43,497 nucleotides of DNA from Kofleriaceae bacterium (GTDB taxonomy: Bacteria; Myxococcota_A; Polyangia; Haliangiales; Haliangiaceae): contig JAGPCO010000061.1 of the NCBI GenBank assembly GCA_018058095.1, forward strand, positions 1 through 43,497. Reading direction: 5' to 3'. A program made the position numbers and the translations under genes. Each line of letters starts with the position of its first letter. The stretch's first letter is position 1. This document shows, one piece after another, positions 1 through 7,794 of this stretch. The notes under the pieces are model-generated. The model saw nothing but the letters and a program-made list of their open reading frames with translations, was not told the origin of the DNA and searched no databases.

Positions 1-1052
1 CCGGGCTCGGGCCACGGCTGACCGCGGTCCGGGTCGGGCTGCGCTCGACCACGGCCCACGTCCCGGCGTGGCCATCGACCACCATGAACGCGGCCGAGCC
101 GAGCAGGGTGGTGTCGCTGAGCAGGCGGATGGCGTCGTCGAGCGTGCGCGCCCGCTCGAGCACGTCGCGGACGACGAGCGCGGTCGGGCGGGCGATGCGG
201 GTCTCGCGCACGTCACGGGTCCGGGCCGGGTGCAGGGTGACCACGATCCCCTCGGCGTTGACCCCGCTGACGACCCCGATCGAGCCCGGCCAGGTCACCC
301 CGGCCCAGGCCAGCGCGTCGGTCGGGTGGGCGATGAGCAGGACCGGCGTGGCGCTGTCGCCGCCGTCGATCAGGCCGGGCAGGGCGAAGCTGCGGCCGAT
401 CCAGGCCCGGCCGGGCGGGGCGTCGGCCTGCGCCACTCGGACGGTCAGGGCGCGGGTCAGCAGGCGGGCGCGCGGCTCGCCCGCGCGCCCGGCCACCGCG
501 CCGACATCGAGCATGGCCTGGGCCCGCAGCAGGGTGTCGTGGCCGCTGCGCGCGCCGCTGGCGCGGGCGCCTTGCCACAGGCCGGCCAGGGCGCGGCGAT
601 CGCGCTCGCTCAGGCCGTCGTCGAGGAAACGGTAGCGCCAGGCGGTGCGGGTGCCGTGGGCGAGGCGGCCCCACACCCCGTCGCGCGGGATGGCGTCGAC
701 CATCGCCGCGCTGGCGGCCGCGGTCGGCGCGTCGATCCGGTCGCCCAGCAGCCGACCGACGCCGAGGTAGATACCGGACAGATCCCCGCCGGCGCGGATG
801 ACCGGGATCTCCCCGACCCAGGTCAGCTCGGCCTGGCCGGTGGCCAGGCGCGGGGCCGCGCCGGGCGCCTCGCGATCGAGGCGGAGCGGGCCGACCCGGA
901 CCGGGATGGACGCGACCTCGTACGCGACCGAGCGGCGATAGATGAACCACGCCACCACCACCGCGGCGATCGCCAGCGCCAGGGCCAGCAGCAGGGCGCG
1001 CAGCGCGTACTGCCGGCGCGATCTGCGACCGCCGATCACCAGGTCCGACATC
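1..1052 (-). CDS. C45-type acyltransferase/hydrolase-like membrane-anchored protein (3' end missing)
   Basis: The gene runs off the left edge, so about 350 N-terminal residues are visible. It opens with a basic stretch and one hydrophobic segment (about residues 17-36), so it is likely membrane anchored. The middle reads like the acyl-CoA:6-aminopenicillanic-acid acyltransferase / peptidase C45 fold: GRSFALPG, then VLLIAHP, then GVVSGVNAEGIVVTLHPA, then RPTALVVRDVLERARTLDDA, the usual order in that family. These are Ntn hydrolases that self-cleave before a Cys nucleophile. I see no Cys anywhere in the visible translation, so it may be inactive or use another nucleophile. The ATG at 1052 was chosen because the hydrophobic segment follows directly. 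A weak -10-like box (TACTGT) lies 8 nt upstream. It is divergent from the zinc-ribbon gene. The family call is by recalled motif pattern only. Confidence 0.6.
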
Positions 1053-1125
1053 GGCGCGCACAGTACTCCCGTTGCTCCCGGTCCGTCGAGCGCAGGTCCG
1101 AGCGCGGTGCTACCGAGGACGGGCG

Positions 1126-1154
1126 TTGACCGGCCAGGTGGTGGTTGCTAGCCT
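1126..1154 (+). promoter_or_regulatory. sigma70-type promoter for the zinc-ribbon gene
   Basis: TTGACC at 1126-1131, a 17-bp spacer, then TAGCCT at 1149-1154 preceded by TGC (extended -10). It points into the zinc-ribbon gene, and the predicted transcript start near 1161 is just before the GTG at 1170. Confidence 0.5.
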
Positions 1155-1169
1155 CGACGCGGGCGCGCT

Positions 1170-1886
1170 GTGGAGGTCGTCATCGCAGCCACTCACCTCC
1201 TTGCCGCCCCCGCGGGCGCCGTGGGCGCGGCCGGCCCGCCGCTCGCGGTCGGGCTGCTCGGCAGCGCCTCGATGATCGAGACCGTGCTGGTCGCGGTGGT
1301 CGCCATCCTGCTCGCGGTGCTGGTCGGCCTGGTCGCGATGGTGGTCGCCTTGCGCCGGCGTGAACCGACCGCTCGGACCGAGCCGGCGCCCGCGCCCCCG
1401 CCGCAGCGGGTGGTCCGGCCGGTGGCCCGCCCGGGGGTCCGGGCCAGCGCAGCGGCCGGGGCGGGCGTCGCGCTGGCCGGGGCGGCCGAGGCCGCTGGCG
1501 CCGGGGCGGCGTCGCGGTCCGGACGGGTGGCGCGGCCACACTCGGGCATGGTGTGCCCGACCTGCTCGAGCGAGTTCCACGGCCTGACCTACTGCATCCA
1601 CGACGCGCGCCGCCTGGTCCCCGCCGAGGAGATGCTGTCGGTGCCGCGGTCGGCCGGGGTGTTCTGCCTGGTGTGCCGGCGCGCGTTCGAGCCCGGCCTG
1701 CGGCGCTGCCCGCACGACGGCGGGCCGGTGGTCTCGGCGGCGTCGTTCTGGGCCAGCCGGCCACGCCGCAAGCACGAGGGCCCCACGGGTGTGATCGGGC
1801 GCATCTGCCCGACCTGTCAGGAGCGGTATGATCTGTCGTCCAGCTTCTGCGGCCATGATGGCGCCGAGCTGCTGGTGATCAACTGA
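1170..1886 (+). CDS. membrane-anchored protein with three CxxC...CxHD zinc-ribbon repeats
   Basis: A protein of up to 238 residues, unknown function. A strongly hydrophobic segment (about residues 35-60) is followed by an Ala/Pro-rich linker and a C-terminal half with three repeats of one metal-site pattern, C-x2-C-x9/10-C-x-H-D: CPTC...CIHD, CLVC...CPHD and CPTC...CGHD. Each looks like one zinc ribbon. Similar CPxC...CPxDG ribbons occur in myxobacterial kinases and membrane proteins, which suggests a structural or protein-binding role (inference). Two starts are possible: GTG 1170, just after the predicted promoter, or ATG 1272, which puts the membrane segment at the very N-terminus. Neither has a good Shine-Dalgarno sequence. 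The beta-barrel-like gene starts 17 bp downstream, so the two may be co-transcribed. Confidence 0.75.
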   Translation: MEVVIAATHLLAAPAGAVGAAGPPLAVGLLGSASMIETVLVAVVAILLAVLVGLVAMVVALRRREPTARTEPAPAPPPQRVVRPVARPGVRASAAAGAGVALAGAAEAAGAGAASRSGRVARPHSGMVCPTCSSEFHGLTYCIHDARRLVPAEEMLSVPRSAGVFCLVCRRAFEPGLRRCPHDGGPVVSAASFWASRPRRKHEGPTGVIGRICPTCQERYDLSSSFCGHDGAELLVIN

Positions 1887-1903
1887 CCGCAGGAGCCCGC
1901 TTG

Positions 1904-2620
1904 ATGACCACCGTCGCCCGGTCCACGTCCCCGACCTCGTCTCCCTCTCCGCGCCCTCGTCCTGGTCGAGGCCACCTCGCCAGCTGGTTGGCCGTCGCCG
2001 CCGCGGCGACGGTCTTGGCCGGCGTGGCCAGCTCGGCCCAGGCCGACGTCATCAGCCTGCGGGCCGAGGCTCACGTCGGGGGCGCTGGTGGTGCCGGCCT
2101 CGGCGGCGATCGCAAGGACGAGGCCTTCTTCGCGGGCGCGCCCCACCTGGGATACGGCGTGCTGGTCGGCGCCGAGTTCGTGTTCGTCGACGCCTGGGTC
2201 CAGCACCACCAGCTCACCGACGGCTCCCGCCTGGCGACCTGGACCGAGCTCGGGGCCGGGTTCGACATCCAGCTCGGGCTCGGCGGCGGCGCCGCGGCGA
2301 CCAAGGGCGCGGAGCCAGCGCCGGCCAAGGCCTTCGCCGAGTTCGGGCTGGGGCTGGCGTTTGGCCTCGGCACCGGCCAGCAGGTCGAGCCCCCGCTCTC
2401 GAGCGACGAGCTGACCGACAAGGGCTTCACCGGGCAGGTCTCGGTCGGCCTCGGTTATCACCTGAGCCGGGTGCTCGACATCGGCATCCGCGCCCCGCTG
2501 TCCGCGGGCTACTTCTTCAAGAGCGGGCAGGGCGCCGTCGCCAACGACCTTTCGACCCACTACACGGCGATACACGGCGAGGTCCTGGCGTTCCTCCGCT
2601 TCCAGATCAAGGCGAAGTGA
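1904..2620 (+). CDS. outer-membrane beta-barrel-like protein with signal peptide
   Basis: A 238-residue protein. An N-terminal Ser/Pro/Arg-rich n-region and a hydrophobic Ala-rich core end at SAQA, a good signal-peptidase site. The mature part alternates Gly/aromatic and hydrophilic residues (for example AEFGLGLAFGLGTG and VSVGLGYHL) and ends in VLAFLRFQIKAK, typical of small beta-barrels. ATG 1904 is preceded by AGGAG at 1891-1895 with 8-nt spacing. I do not recognise the exact family. The previous gene ends 17 bp upstream. Confidence 0.7.
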   Translation: MTTVARSTSPTSSPSPRPRPGRGHLASWLAVAAAATVLAGVASSAQADVISLRAEAHVGGAGGAGLGGDRKDEAFFAGAPHLGYGVLVGAEFVFVDAWVQHHQLTDGSRLATWTELGAGFDIQLGLGGGAAATKGAEPAPAKAFAEFGLGLAFGLGTGQQVEPPLSSDELTDKGFTGQVSVGLGYHLSRVLDIGIRAPLSAGYFFKSGQGAVANDLSTHYTAIHGEVLAFLRFQIKAK

Positions 2621-2637
2621 CGGCGTGAGGTGACCGA

Positions 2638-2653
2638 CCGACGGCCGCGTCGG
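2638..2653. terminator. possible bidirectional terminator hairpin
   Basis: CCGACG, loop GCCG, CGTCGG lies in the short gap between two convergent genes. There is no U tract on either strand, so this is only a weak candidate. Confidence 0.25.
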
Positions 2654-2654
2654 C

Positions 2655-3491
2655 TCAAGCGCCGACGTGGTCGCGGGTGAGGACCGACCGCCCCAGCGCG
2701 GCCAGCTGCTCCAGGTCGGGCACGGGGGCCGTCTGCACGACCCCGGCCAGGCTGCTGGCGGCCCGGCCGCCGACGACCAGGCGGACCCCGGCCGCGGCCA
2801 GGTCGTGCTCGACCGCGGCCAGCGCGGCGAGCGTGGTCGACGTCGGAGGGGCCGACACCGAGACCCACACCAGCGCCGCGCGCTCGCGCTGGGCCGCGCG
2901 CAGCAGCGCCTGGGTCGGGCAGTCGGCGCCGAGGTTGACGGTCGCCAGGCCGACCTCGGCCAGCACCGCGGCGCACAGCGCGGTCGGCAGCGTGTAGGGG
3001 TCGCCGGGCGCGGCGGCGCCGACGGCGACCGGGCGGCCCGGCGGCGGCTCGGCCAGCATCGCCCGCAGCCGGGCCACGACCTCGCCACACAGCACGGTGG
3101 TGCGGTGCTCGAGGTACACGCCGTCGGCGTCGTGCTGCCAGCCGGCGCCGACCCGCTCGAGGGCGCGCCGGATCGGCCCGTCGCCGAGCGCGGCGATGCC
3201 GTCGCCGCGCACGAAGCGCGTCAGCGCCGCGGTCGTGGCCGCTGGCGCCGCGCTGACCAGCAGCTCGATCAGCGCCTCGTCGTCGGGCGCCTCCATCAGG
3301 CCGAGCAGCTCGGGCCGGACCAGCGGCAACCGGCGCGATCGGATGAACTGCAAGGCGTCCTCGACCCGGATGCGGCGGTGCCCACCCTCGGTCCGAGAGG
3401 CCGGGATGCGGCCGTCGTCGGCCCAGCGCTTGAGCGACGACTCGCTGACCCCGAGGGCATCGGCCAGGCGCCGTGCGGTCAGCGTCGACAT
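2655..3491 (-). CDS. MerR-family regulator with CarH/LitR-like cobalamin-binding domain
   Basis: A 278-residue protein. Residues 1-70 form a MerR winged helix (TARRLADALGVSESSLKRW ... TEGGHRRIR). The rest resembles the B12-binding half of CarA/CarH/LitR light-responsive repressors. W-x9-E-H, the motif that faces the adenosyl group in CarH, is present as WQHDADGVYLEH. The lower-ligand motif, ExHxxG in CarH, reads DPYTLP here, so the His that ligates cobalt is missing. Family members repress carotenoid, photolyase and related genes in the dark. This one is divergent from an SDR-SRPBCC gene across an 84-bp AT-rich gap, the classic layout of a regulator and its target. Whether it still binds B12 or senses light is uncertain. 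Confidence 0.85.
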   Translation of the reverse strand: MSTLTARRLADALGVSESSLKRWADDGRIPASRTEGGHRRIRVEDALQFIRSRRLPLVRPELLGLMEAPDDEALIELLVSAAPAATTAALTRFVRGDGIAALGDGPIRRALERVGAGWQHDADGVYLEHRTTVLCGEVVARLRAMLAEPPPGRPVAVGAAAPGDPYTLPTALCAAVLAEVGLATVNLGADCPTQALLRAAQRERAALVWVSVSAPPTSTTLAALAAVEHDLAAAGVRLVVGGRAASSLAGVVQTAPVPDLEQLAALGRSVLTRDHVGA

Positions 3492-3575
3492 AAATCGCTC
3501 AAAACAGCCATTTCAGTTGATAACACCCAAAACTCAGGTCGACAAGACCAAATACTGCCGTCACACTTGAACGAA
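3492..3575. promoter_or_regulatory. AT-rich divergent promoter/operator region
   Basis: This 84-bp gap is conspicuously AT-richer than its surroundings and separates the CarH-like regulator from the SDR-SRPBCC gene. It contains TTGATA-like and TTGTCG-like hexamers on opposite strands, but no promoter pair with convincing spacing. It is the likely operator for the regulator and so probably autoregulatory (inference). Confidence 0.55.
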
Positions 3576-3585
3576 ATGAACGAAA
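3568..3585 (+). repeat. perfect 9-bp tandem repeat over the SDR start codon
   Basis: TGAACGAAA occurs twice in tandem (3568-3576 and 3577-3585), spanning the ATG at 3576. It may be part of the operator of the divergent MerR-type regulator, since CarH-type operators contain repeated half-sites, or it may simply be a chance A-rich leader. Confidence 0.5.
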
Positions 3586-5156
3586 AAAAACGCATAGTCG
3601 TCACCGGCGCGACCGGCTTCATCGGCCGTGCGCTGGTCCTGGCCCTGCGCGGGCGCGGCCGCGAGGTGATCGCCCTGGTGCGACGACCCGACGCGGCCCG
3701 GGCCGTCCTGCCCGACGGCGTCGACATCCGAGCCATGGCCGATGGCGCCGCGGTCGTCGCTGGCGCCGACGCGATCGTGCACCTGGCCGGGGAGAGCCTG
3801 GCTGGTGGCCGCTGGACCCGCGCCCGCAAGGCGGCGCTACGGGCCAGCCGGGTCGACCTCACCACCCAGCTGGTCGGATGGATCGCGGCGCGGTCGACGC
3901 CGCTGCCGGTCCTGGTCTCGGCCAGCGCGGTCGGCTGGTACGGCGATCCGGGCGAGCGCACGGTGAGCGAGGAGGCCGCGCCCGGCGCCGGCTTCGCGGC
4001 CGAGCTGTGCCGCGACTGGGAGGCCGCCGCCCAGGCCGCGGCGCCGCACGCCGTGCGGATCGTGCGCGCCCGCCTCGGCGTGGTGCTCGGCCCGGAAGGG
4101 GGCGCGCTGGGGGCGCTGGTGCCGCTCGCGCGCTGGCACCTGGCCGGCCCGATCGCCGGCGGCGCTCAGCACGTGTCGTGGATCCACCTCGACGACGCCG
4201 TGCGCGCGCTGGTGCACGCCGTCGACGACGACGGCCTGACCGGGCCGGTCAACCTGGTGGCCCCGCGGTCGGTGTCGCAGCGCGAGCTGGCGGCGGCGCT
4301 GGCCCAGGTGCTGGGGCGGCGCGCCCAGCTGCCGGCGCCCGGCTGGGCGGTGCGCCTCGTCCTGGGCCAGGCCGCCAGCTTGCTGGTCGGCGGTCAGCGG
4401 GTGGTGCCGGCGGCGCTGACCCGGCGCGGCTTCACCTTCCTCCACCCCGAGCTGCGGCCGGCGCTGGTCGCCACCCTGGCGCCGACGCCGATCGGCATGG
4501 CGCCGGTGACGCGGGCCGCCCCGACCAGCGCCTACCTGAGCCGGCGGGCGCCGCGATACCAGCTGCACACCCGCACCGTGCTGGCGGCGCCGATGTCCGA
4601 GGTGTTCCCGTTCTTCGCGGCCGCCGCCAACCTGGGCGCGCTGACGCCGCCCAAGCTGGCCTTCTCCATCCTCAGCCCCGACGTGGTGATGGCGCCCGGC
4701 GCCATCATCGACTACCGCATCGCGCTCAGCGGGGTGCCCATGCGCTGGCGGACCGAGATCGAGGACTGGGATCCGGGCCAGCGCTTCGTCGACGTCCAGC
4801 TGCGCGGGCCGTACCGGGCGTGGTGGCACGAGCACCGCTTCTACCCGGCGGCGGACGGCCAGCACACCGTGATGGAGGACACCGTGCTGTACGCGCTGCC
4901 GGCGGGCCCGCTCGGCTGGCTGGCGCACCGGCTGGTGGTGGGGCCGATGCTGCGCCGGATCTTCACCTACCGGGCGCACGCCATCGGCTGGCGCTTTCCG
5001 CCCCCGGTCGCCGCGCTCGCCGCAACGGGCCGCGCGTCGACGGCGCTCGATCCGGATCAGCGGGTCGGTGGCGCCAGCGCCGCGGCGCCGCGGCTGGAGG
5101 CGACGGCGCGAGCGGCCGGGCCGGCCACCTTCATGAACCCGCCGGGCGAGAGGTAG
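3576..5156 (+). CDS. TIGR01777-type NAD(P)-binding epimerase fused to SRPBCC domain
   Basis: A 526-residue fusion. Residues 1-300 form an extended SDR fold with a Rossmann start (VVTGATGFIGR) and the subfamily signature SASAVGWYGD, as in YfcH/SDR39U1 proteins. Residues 325-460 form an SRPBCC ligand-binding domain (HTRTVLAAPMSEVFPFFA ... PYRAWWHEHRF). The substrate is unknown. In several bacteria TIGR01777 proteins sit beside LitR/CarH regulators in light-induced regulons (recalled knowledge), and the divergent regulator here fits that. ATG 3576 was chosen because the Rossmann motif follows within ten residues; upstream codons belong to the regulator gap. The last 100 bp overlap the 3' end of the convergent dsbD-like gene, where both proteins have low-complexity tails. 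Confidence 0.88.
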   Translation: MNEKKRIVVTGATGFIGRALVLALRGRGREVIALVRRPDAARAVLPDGVDIRAMADGAAVVAGADAIVHLAGESLAGGRWTRARKAALRASRVDLTTQLVGWIAARSTPLPVLVSASAVGWYGDPGERTVSEEAAPGAGFAAELCRDWEAAAQAAAPHAVRIVRARLGVVLGPEGGALGALVPLARWHLAGPIAGGAQHVSWIHLDDAVRALVHAVDDDGLTGPVNLVAPRSVSQRELAAALAQVLGRRAQLPAPGWAVRLVLGQAASLLVGGQRVVPAALTRRGFTFLHPELRPALVATLAPTPIGMAPVTRAAPTSAYLSRRAPRYQLHTRTVLAAPMSEVFPFFAAAANLGALTPPKLAFSILSPDVVMAPGAIIDYRIALSGVPMRWRTEIEDWDPGQRFVDVQLRGPYRAWWHEHRFYPAADGQHTVMEDTVLYALPAGPLGWLAHRLVVGPMLRRIFTYRAHAIGWRFPPPVAALAATGRASTALDPDQRVGGASAAAPRLEATARAAGPATFMNPPGER

Positions 5157-6454
5157 TCGGGGGTGTCCTGGTTGACCCGGCCCAGCACGCTGCCGTCGGT
5201 CGACACGAACACCACCGCTGGCAGGCTGGTCACGCCATAGGTGTTCTTGCGCTGGATGTCGGCGTCGGTGTCGCCCGAGACGTCGAACTTGAGGGGCACG
5301 AAGTGATCGCTCAGCGTCGGGTACACCGCGTCCTCTCCGAAGGTGCGCTCGAGCTCGACACACGGGGTGCACCAGGTCGCGGAGAAGTCGACCATCACGC
5401 CCTTGCCCTCGGCCCGGGCCAGGGCAAACGCCGCGGCCTCGTCGTGTTGCCATGGCAGGTGGCGCTTGGGCGCGAGGACCCAGGCGATGAGGCCGTAGGC
5501 GCCGCCGACCACCAGCAGCACGGCCAGGCCCTTGCGGGCGGGCGCCAGCAGGCGGGACGTGCCGCCGCCGTCGCGGAAGCCGCGGTGGACCGCGCCCAGC
5601 GCCAGGCCCGCCACCACCAGGCCGGCGGCCAGCGCGGCGAAGGTGATCGACGGCGAGCCCAGGCCACGCAGCCACGGCCAGATCGGCCGCAGGAAGTACA
5701 GCGCGGCGACCAGCAGGCCCATGCCGCCGATGGCCTTGACCCACTCCATCCACCGCCCGCTGCGCGGCAGCGCGCCGGCGAACACCGCCAGCACCCAGTA
5801 CAGCACGCCGATGCCGAGCGCGTGGACGAACAGGGTCGAGGCGCCGATCGTCACGTCGCCGGTGCGGGCCACCGCGGTGAGCAGGCCGGCCACGAACGGG
5901 CCGGTGCACGGCGCCGCGGTGAAGCCGCCGACCAGGCCCATGGCGAAGGCGCCGCCGTAGCCCGAGCCGCCGACCTGGGCCAGCCGGGTCTGCAGCGAGG
6001 CCGGCAGGTTGAGCTCGAACGCGCCGAACATCGACACCGCCAGCACGACGTACAGGCCGACCAGCGGCAGCACCACGGCGGGTTCGGACAGCACGGCCGA
6101 GAACTGGCGGCCGAGCAGGGTGAACACCGTGCCGAGGGTGGCGTAGGTCGCGCCCATGCCCAGCACGTACAGCGTCGCCAGGGTGAGCGACTTCTTGCGC
6201 GAGACGTCCTTGCCGCGCGCGCCGAACACGCCGAGGACGATCGGGATCATCGGGTACACGCACGGGGTCAGCGAGGCGCCGATGCCGGCGGTGAAGGCGG
6301 TGCCGTACAGGGCCAGCAGGCCCCAGCCCTGGTACTGGTCGAGCGTGGCCGGGTCGGGCTCGGCGGCGTGGGCCAGGGCGGGCAGCAGCAGCACCACCGC
6401 GGCGGCGATCACGGCCAGCGGCCACCAGGGGCGACGAGAGGAGGGGGCGAGCAT
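5057..6454 (-). CDS. dsbD: DsbD/CcdA-type thiol:disulfide interchange protein
   Basis: A 465-residue inner-membrane protein that should pass electrons from cytoplasmic thioredoxin to the periplasm. A signal peptide ends near LAHAAEPD. About eight membrane segments follow, with the paired redox Cys motifs TPCVYPM and APCTGPF, then a C-terminal thioredoxin-like domain with WCTPC. The N-terminal DsbD-alpha domain of the E. coli protein is absent, so partners must be reduced by the C-terminal domain directly (inference). ATG 6454 places the signal peptide at the N-terminus. A TATAGT box lies 13 nt upstream. The gene is convergent with and overlaps the SDR-SRPBCC gene, and is divergent from hisC. 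Confidence 0.9.
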   Translation of the reverse strand: MLAPSSRRPWWPLAVIAAAVVLLLPALAHAAEPDPATLDQYQGWGLLALYGTAFTAGIGASLTPCVYPMIPIVLGVFGARGKDVSRKKSLTLATLYVLGMGATYATLGTVFTLLGRQFSAVLSEPAVVLPLVGLYVVLAVSMFGAFELNLPASLQTRLAQVGGSGYGGAFAMGLVGGFTAAPCTGPFVAGLLTAVARTGDVTIGASTLFVHALGIGVLYWVLAVFAGALPRSGRWMEWVKAIGGMGLLVAALYFLRPIWPWLRGLGSPSITFAALAAGLVVAGLALGAVHRGFRDGGGTSRLLAPARKGLAVLLVVGGAYGLIAWVLAPKRHLPWQHDEAAAFALARAEGKGVMVDFSATWCTPCVELERTFGEDAVYPTLSDHFVPLKFDVSGDTDADIQRKNTYGVTSLPAVVFVSTDGSVLGRVNQDTPDYLSPGGFMKVAGPAARAVASSRGAAALAPPTR

Positions 6455-6467
6455 GACCTGGGCGGAC

Positions 6468-6473
6468 ACTATA
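6468..6473 (-). promoter_or_regulatory. -10 box of the dsbD-like gene
   Basis: TATAGT on the minus strand, 13 nt before the ATG at 6454, implies a leader of about 6 nt. No good -35 hexamer is visible. Confidence 0.4.
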
Positions 6474-6630
6474 CCCAGGCCCGGGGCGGTGGCTACCGAC
6501 CGGGGAGGCGCGCGGCGGGGCATGGACGCTCGAACCAGGCGGACACGCTGTGCAATTCCCGTCCGGTCGGGCCCGACCGGGCCCCGCACCCGGCCTTCGC
6601 CCCAGGCCCCGTGATATAGGTCCAGGCGCG

Positions 6631-7785
6631 ATGAGCCAGCACGCTTCGTTCGACGCCGCGGCCCGGGCCGCCTGGGCTGCCGATCTGGTCCCGGCCCACC
6701 TGCGCGACCTGCAGTCGTACCAGCCGGGCAAGCCGATCGAGGAGCTCGAGCGCGAGCTCGGGATCACCGGCGCGATCAAGGTCGCCTCCAACGAGAACCC
6801 GCTGGGGCCGTCGCCGGCGGCGCTGGCGGCCATAACCGCCGAGCTGCCGCGCCTGCACCTGTACCCCGACGCCAGCGGCCACGTGCTGCGGGCGGCGCTG
6901 AGCGCCCACCTCGGCGTCGGCGCGGACCACATCATCCTCGGCGCCGGCTCGAACGAGCTCCTGTACCAGCTGGTGCTGGCGCTGTGCGAGCCCGACGACG
7001 AGGTGGTGAGCCACCAGTACGCCTTCCTGAGCTACCGCCTGGCCGCGCTGGTGGCCGGGCGCCGCTTCATCGCCGCGCCAGCCAGCGCCGCGCTCGGCTG
7101 TGACGTCGACGCGCTCATCGCCGCGTTCACGCCCCGGACCAAGCTGGTGGTCCTGGGGACGCCCAACAACCCGACCGGCACGGTGCTGACCCGGGCCGAG
7201 CTCGAGCGGGTCCGGGCCGCGCTGCCGACGCGGGCGGTGCTGGTCGTCGACGAGGCCTACGCCGAGTACGCCGCGGCCTGGCCCGAGGTCGACCACGCCG
7301 ATGGGCTGGCCGCGGCCGCCGCCGATCCACGCATCGTCGTGCTGCGCACGTTCTCCAAGATCTACGGCCTGGCCGGGCTGCGGGTCGGCTACGGCGTGGC
7401 CGACCCCGCGGTGGTCGATCTGCTCGGGCGCGTCACCCGCACGTTCAACGTCGGCACCCTGGCCCAGATCGCCGCGACCGCCGCGCTGGCCGATCGCGCG
7501 CACGTCGCCGCCAGCGCCGCCCACGCCCGCCGCTGCCTCGAGGCGCTGACGTCCGGCCTGGCCGGGGTTGGCGCCGGCGTGCGGGTGTTGCCGTCGCTGG
7601 CCAACTTCGCGCTGGTCGCGTGTGGCCGGCCGTCGGCGCCGCTGTACGACCAGCTGCTGCGCCAGGGCGTGATCGTGCGGCCGATGGCGGCGTGGGGCCT
7701 GCCGGCCCACCTGCGGGTGTCGGTCGCGTCGACGGCCGAGCAGCCGCGGGTCATCGCCACGCTGGCCCGGGTCCTGGCCGGGTAG
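6631..7785 (+). CDS. hisC: histidinol-phosphate aminotransferase
   Basis: A 384-residue PLP-dependent class II aminotransferase. It converts imidazole-acetol phosphate to histidinol phosphate with glutamate as donor. Visible motifs are SNENPLGPS near the N-terminus, TPNNPTGT, VVDEAYAEY, and RTFSKIYGLAGLRVGY, whose Lys should form the Schiff base. The length is normal for the family. HisC-like enzymes can also transaminate aromatic precursors, and because aroA follows in the same run a role in aromatic amino acid synthesis is possible. ATG 6631 matches family N-termini. TATAGG at 6615-6620 lies 10 nt upstream, suggesting a very short leader. Confidence 0.92.
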   Translation: MSQHASFDAAARAAWAADLVPAHLRDLQSYQPGKPIEELERELGITGAIKVASNENPLGPSPAALAAITAELPRLHLYPDASGHVLRAALSAHLGVGADHIILGAGSNELLYQLVLALCEPDDEVVSHQYAFLSYRLAALVAGRRFIAAPASAALGCDVDALIAAFTPRTKLVVLGTPNNPTGTVLTRAELERVRAALPTRAVLVVDEAYAEYAAAWPEVDHADGLAAAAADPRIVVLRTFSKIYGLAGLRVGYGVADPAVVDLLGRVTRTFNVGTLAQIAATAALADRAHVAASAAHARRCLEALTSGLAGVGAGVRVLPSLANFALVACGRPSAPLYDQLLRQGVIVRPMAAWGLPAHLRVSVASTAEQPRVIATLARVLAG

Positions 7786-7794
7786 GCCGGCGCC

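Noticed and set aside
68-1129. A plus-strand open frame of 353 codons at the left edge
   Set aside because: The minus-strand frame shows a membrane segment and C45-type motifs; the plus frame is low complexity.
3837-6935. A minus-strand open frame of about 1,030 codons across the SDR and dsbD genes
   Set aside because: It crosses several well-recognised genes in other frames and has shadow composition.
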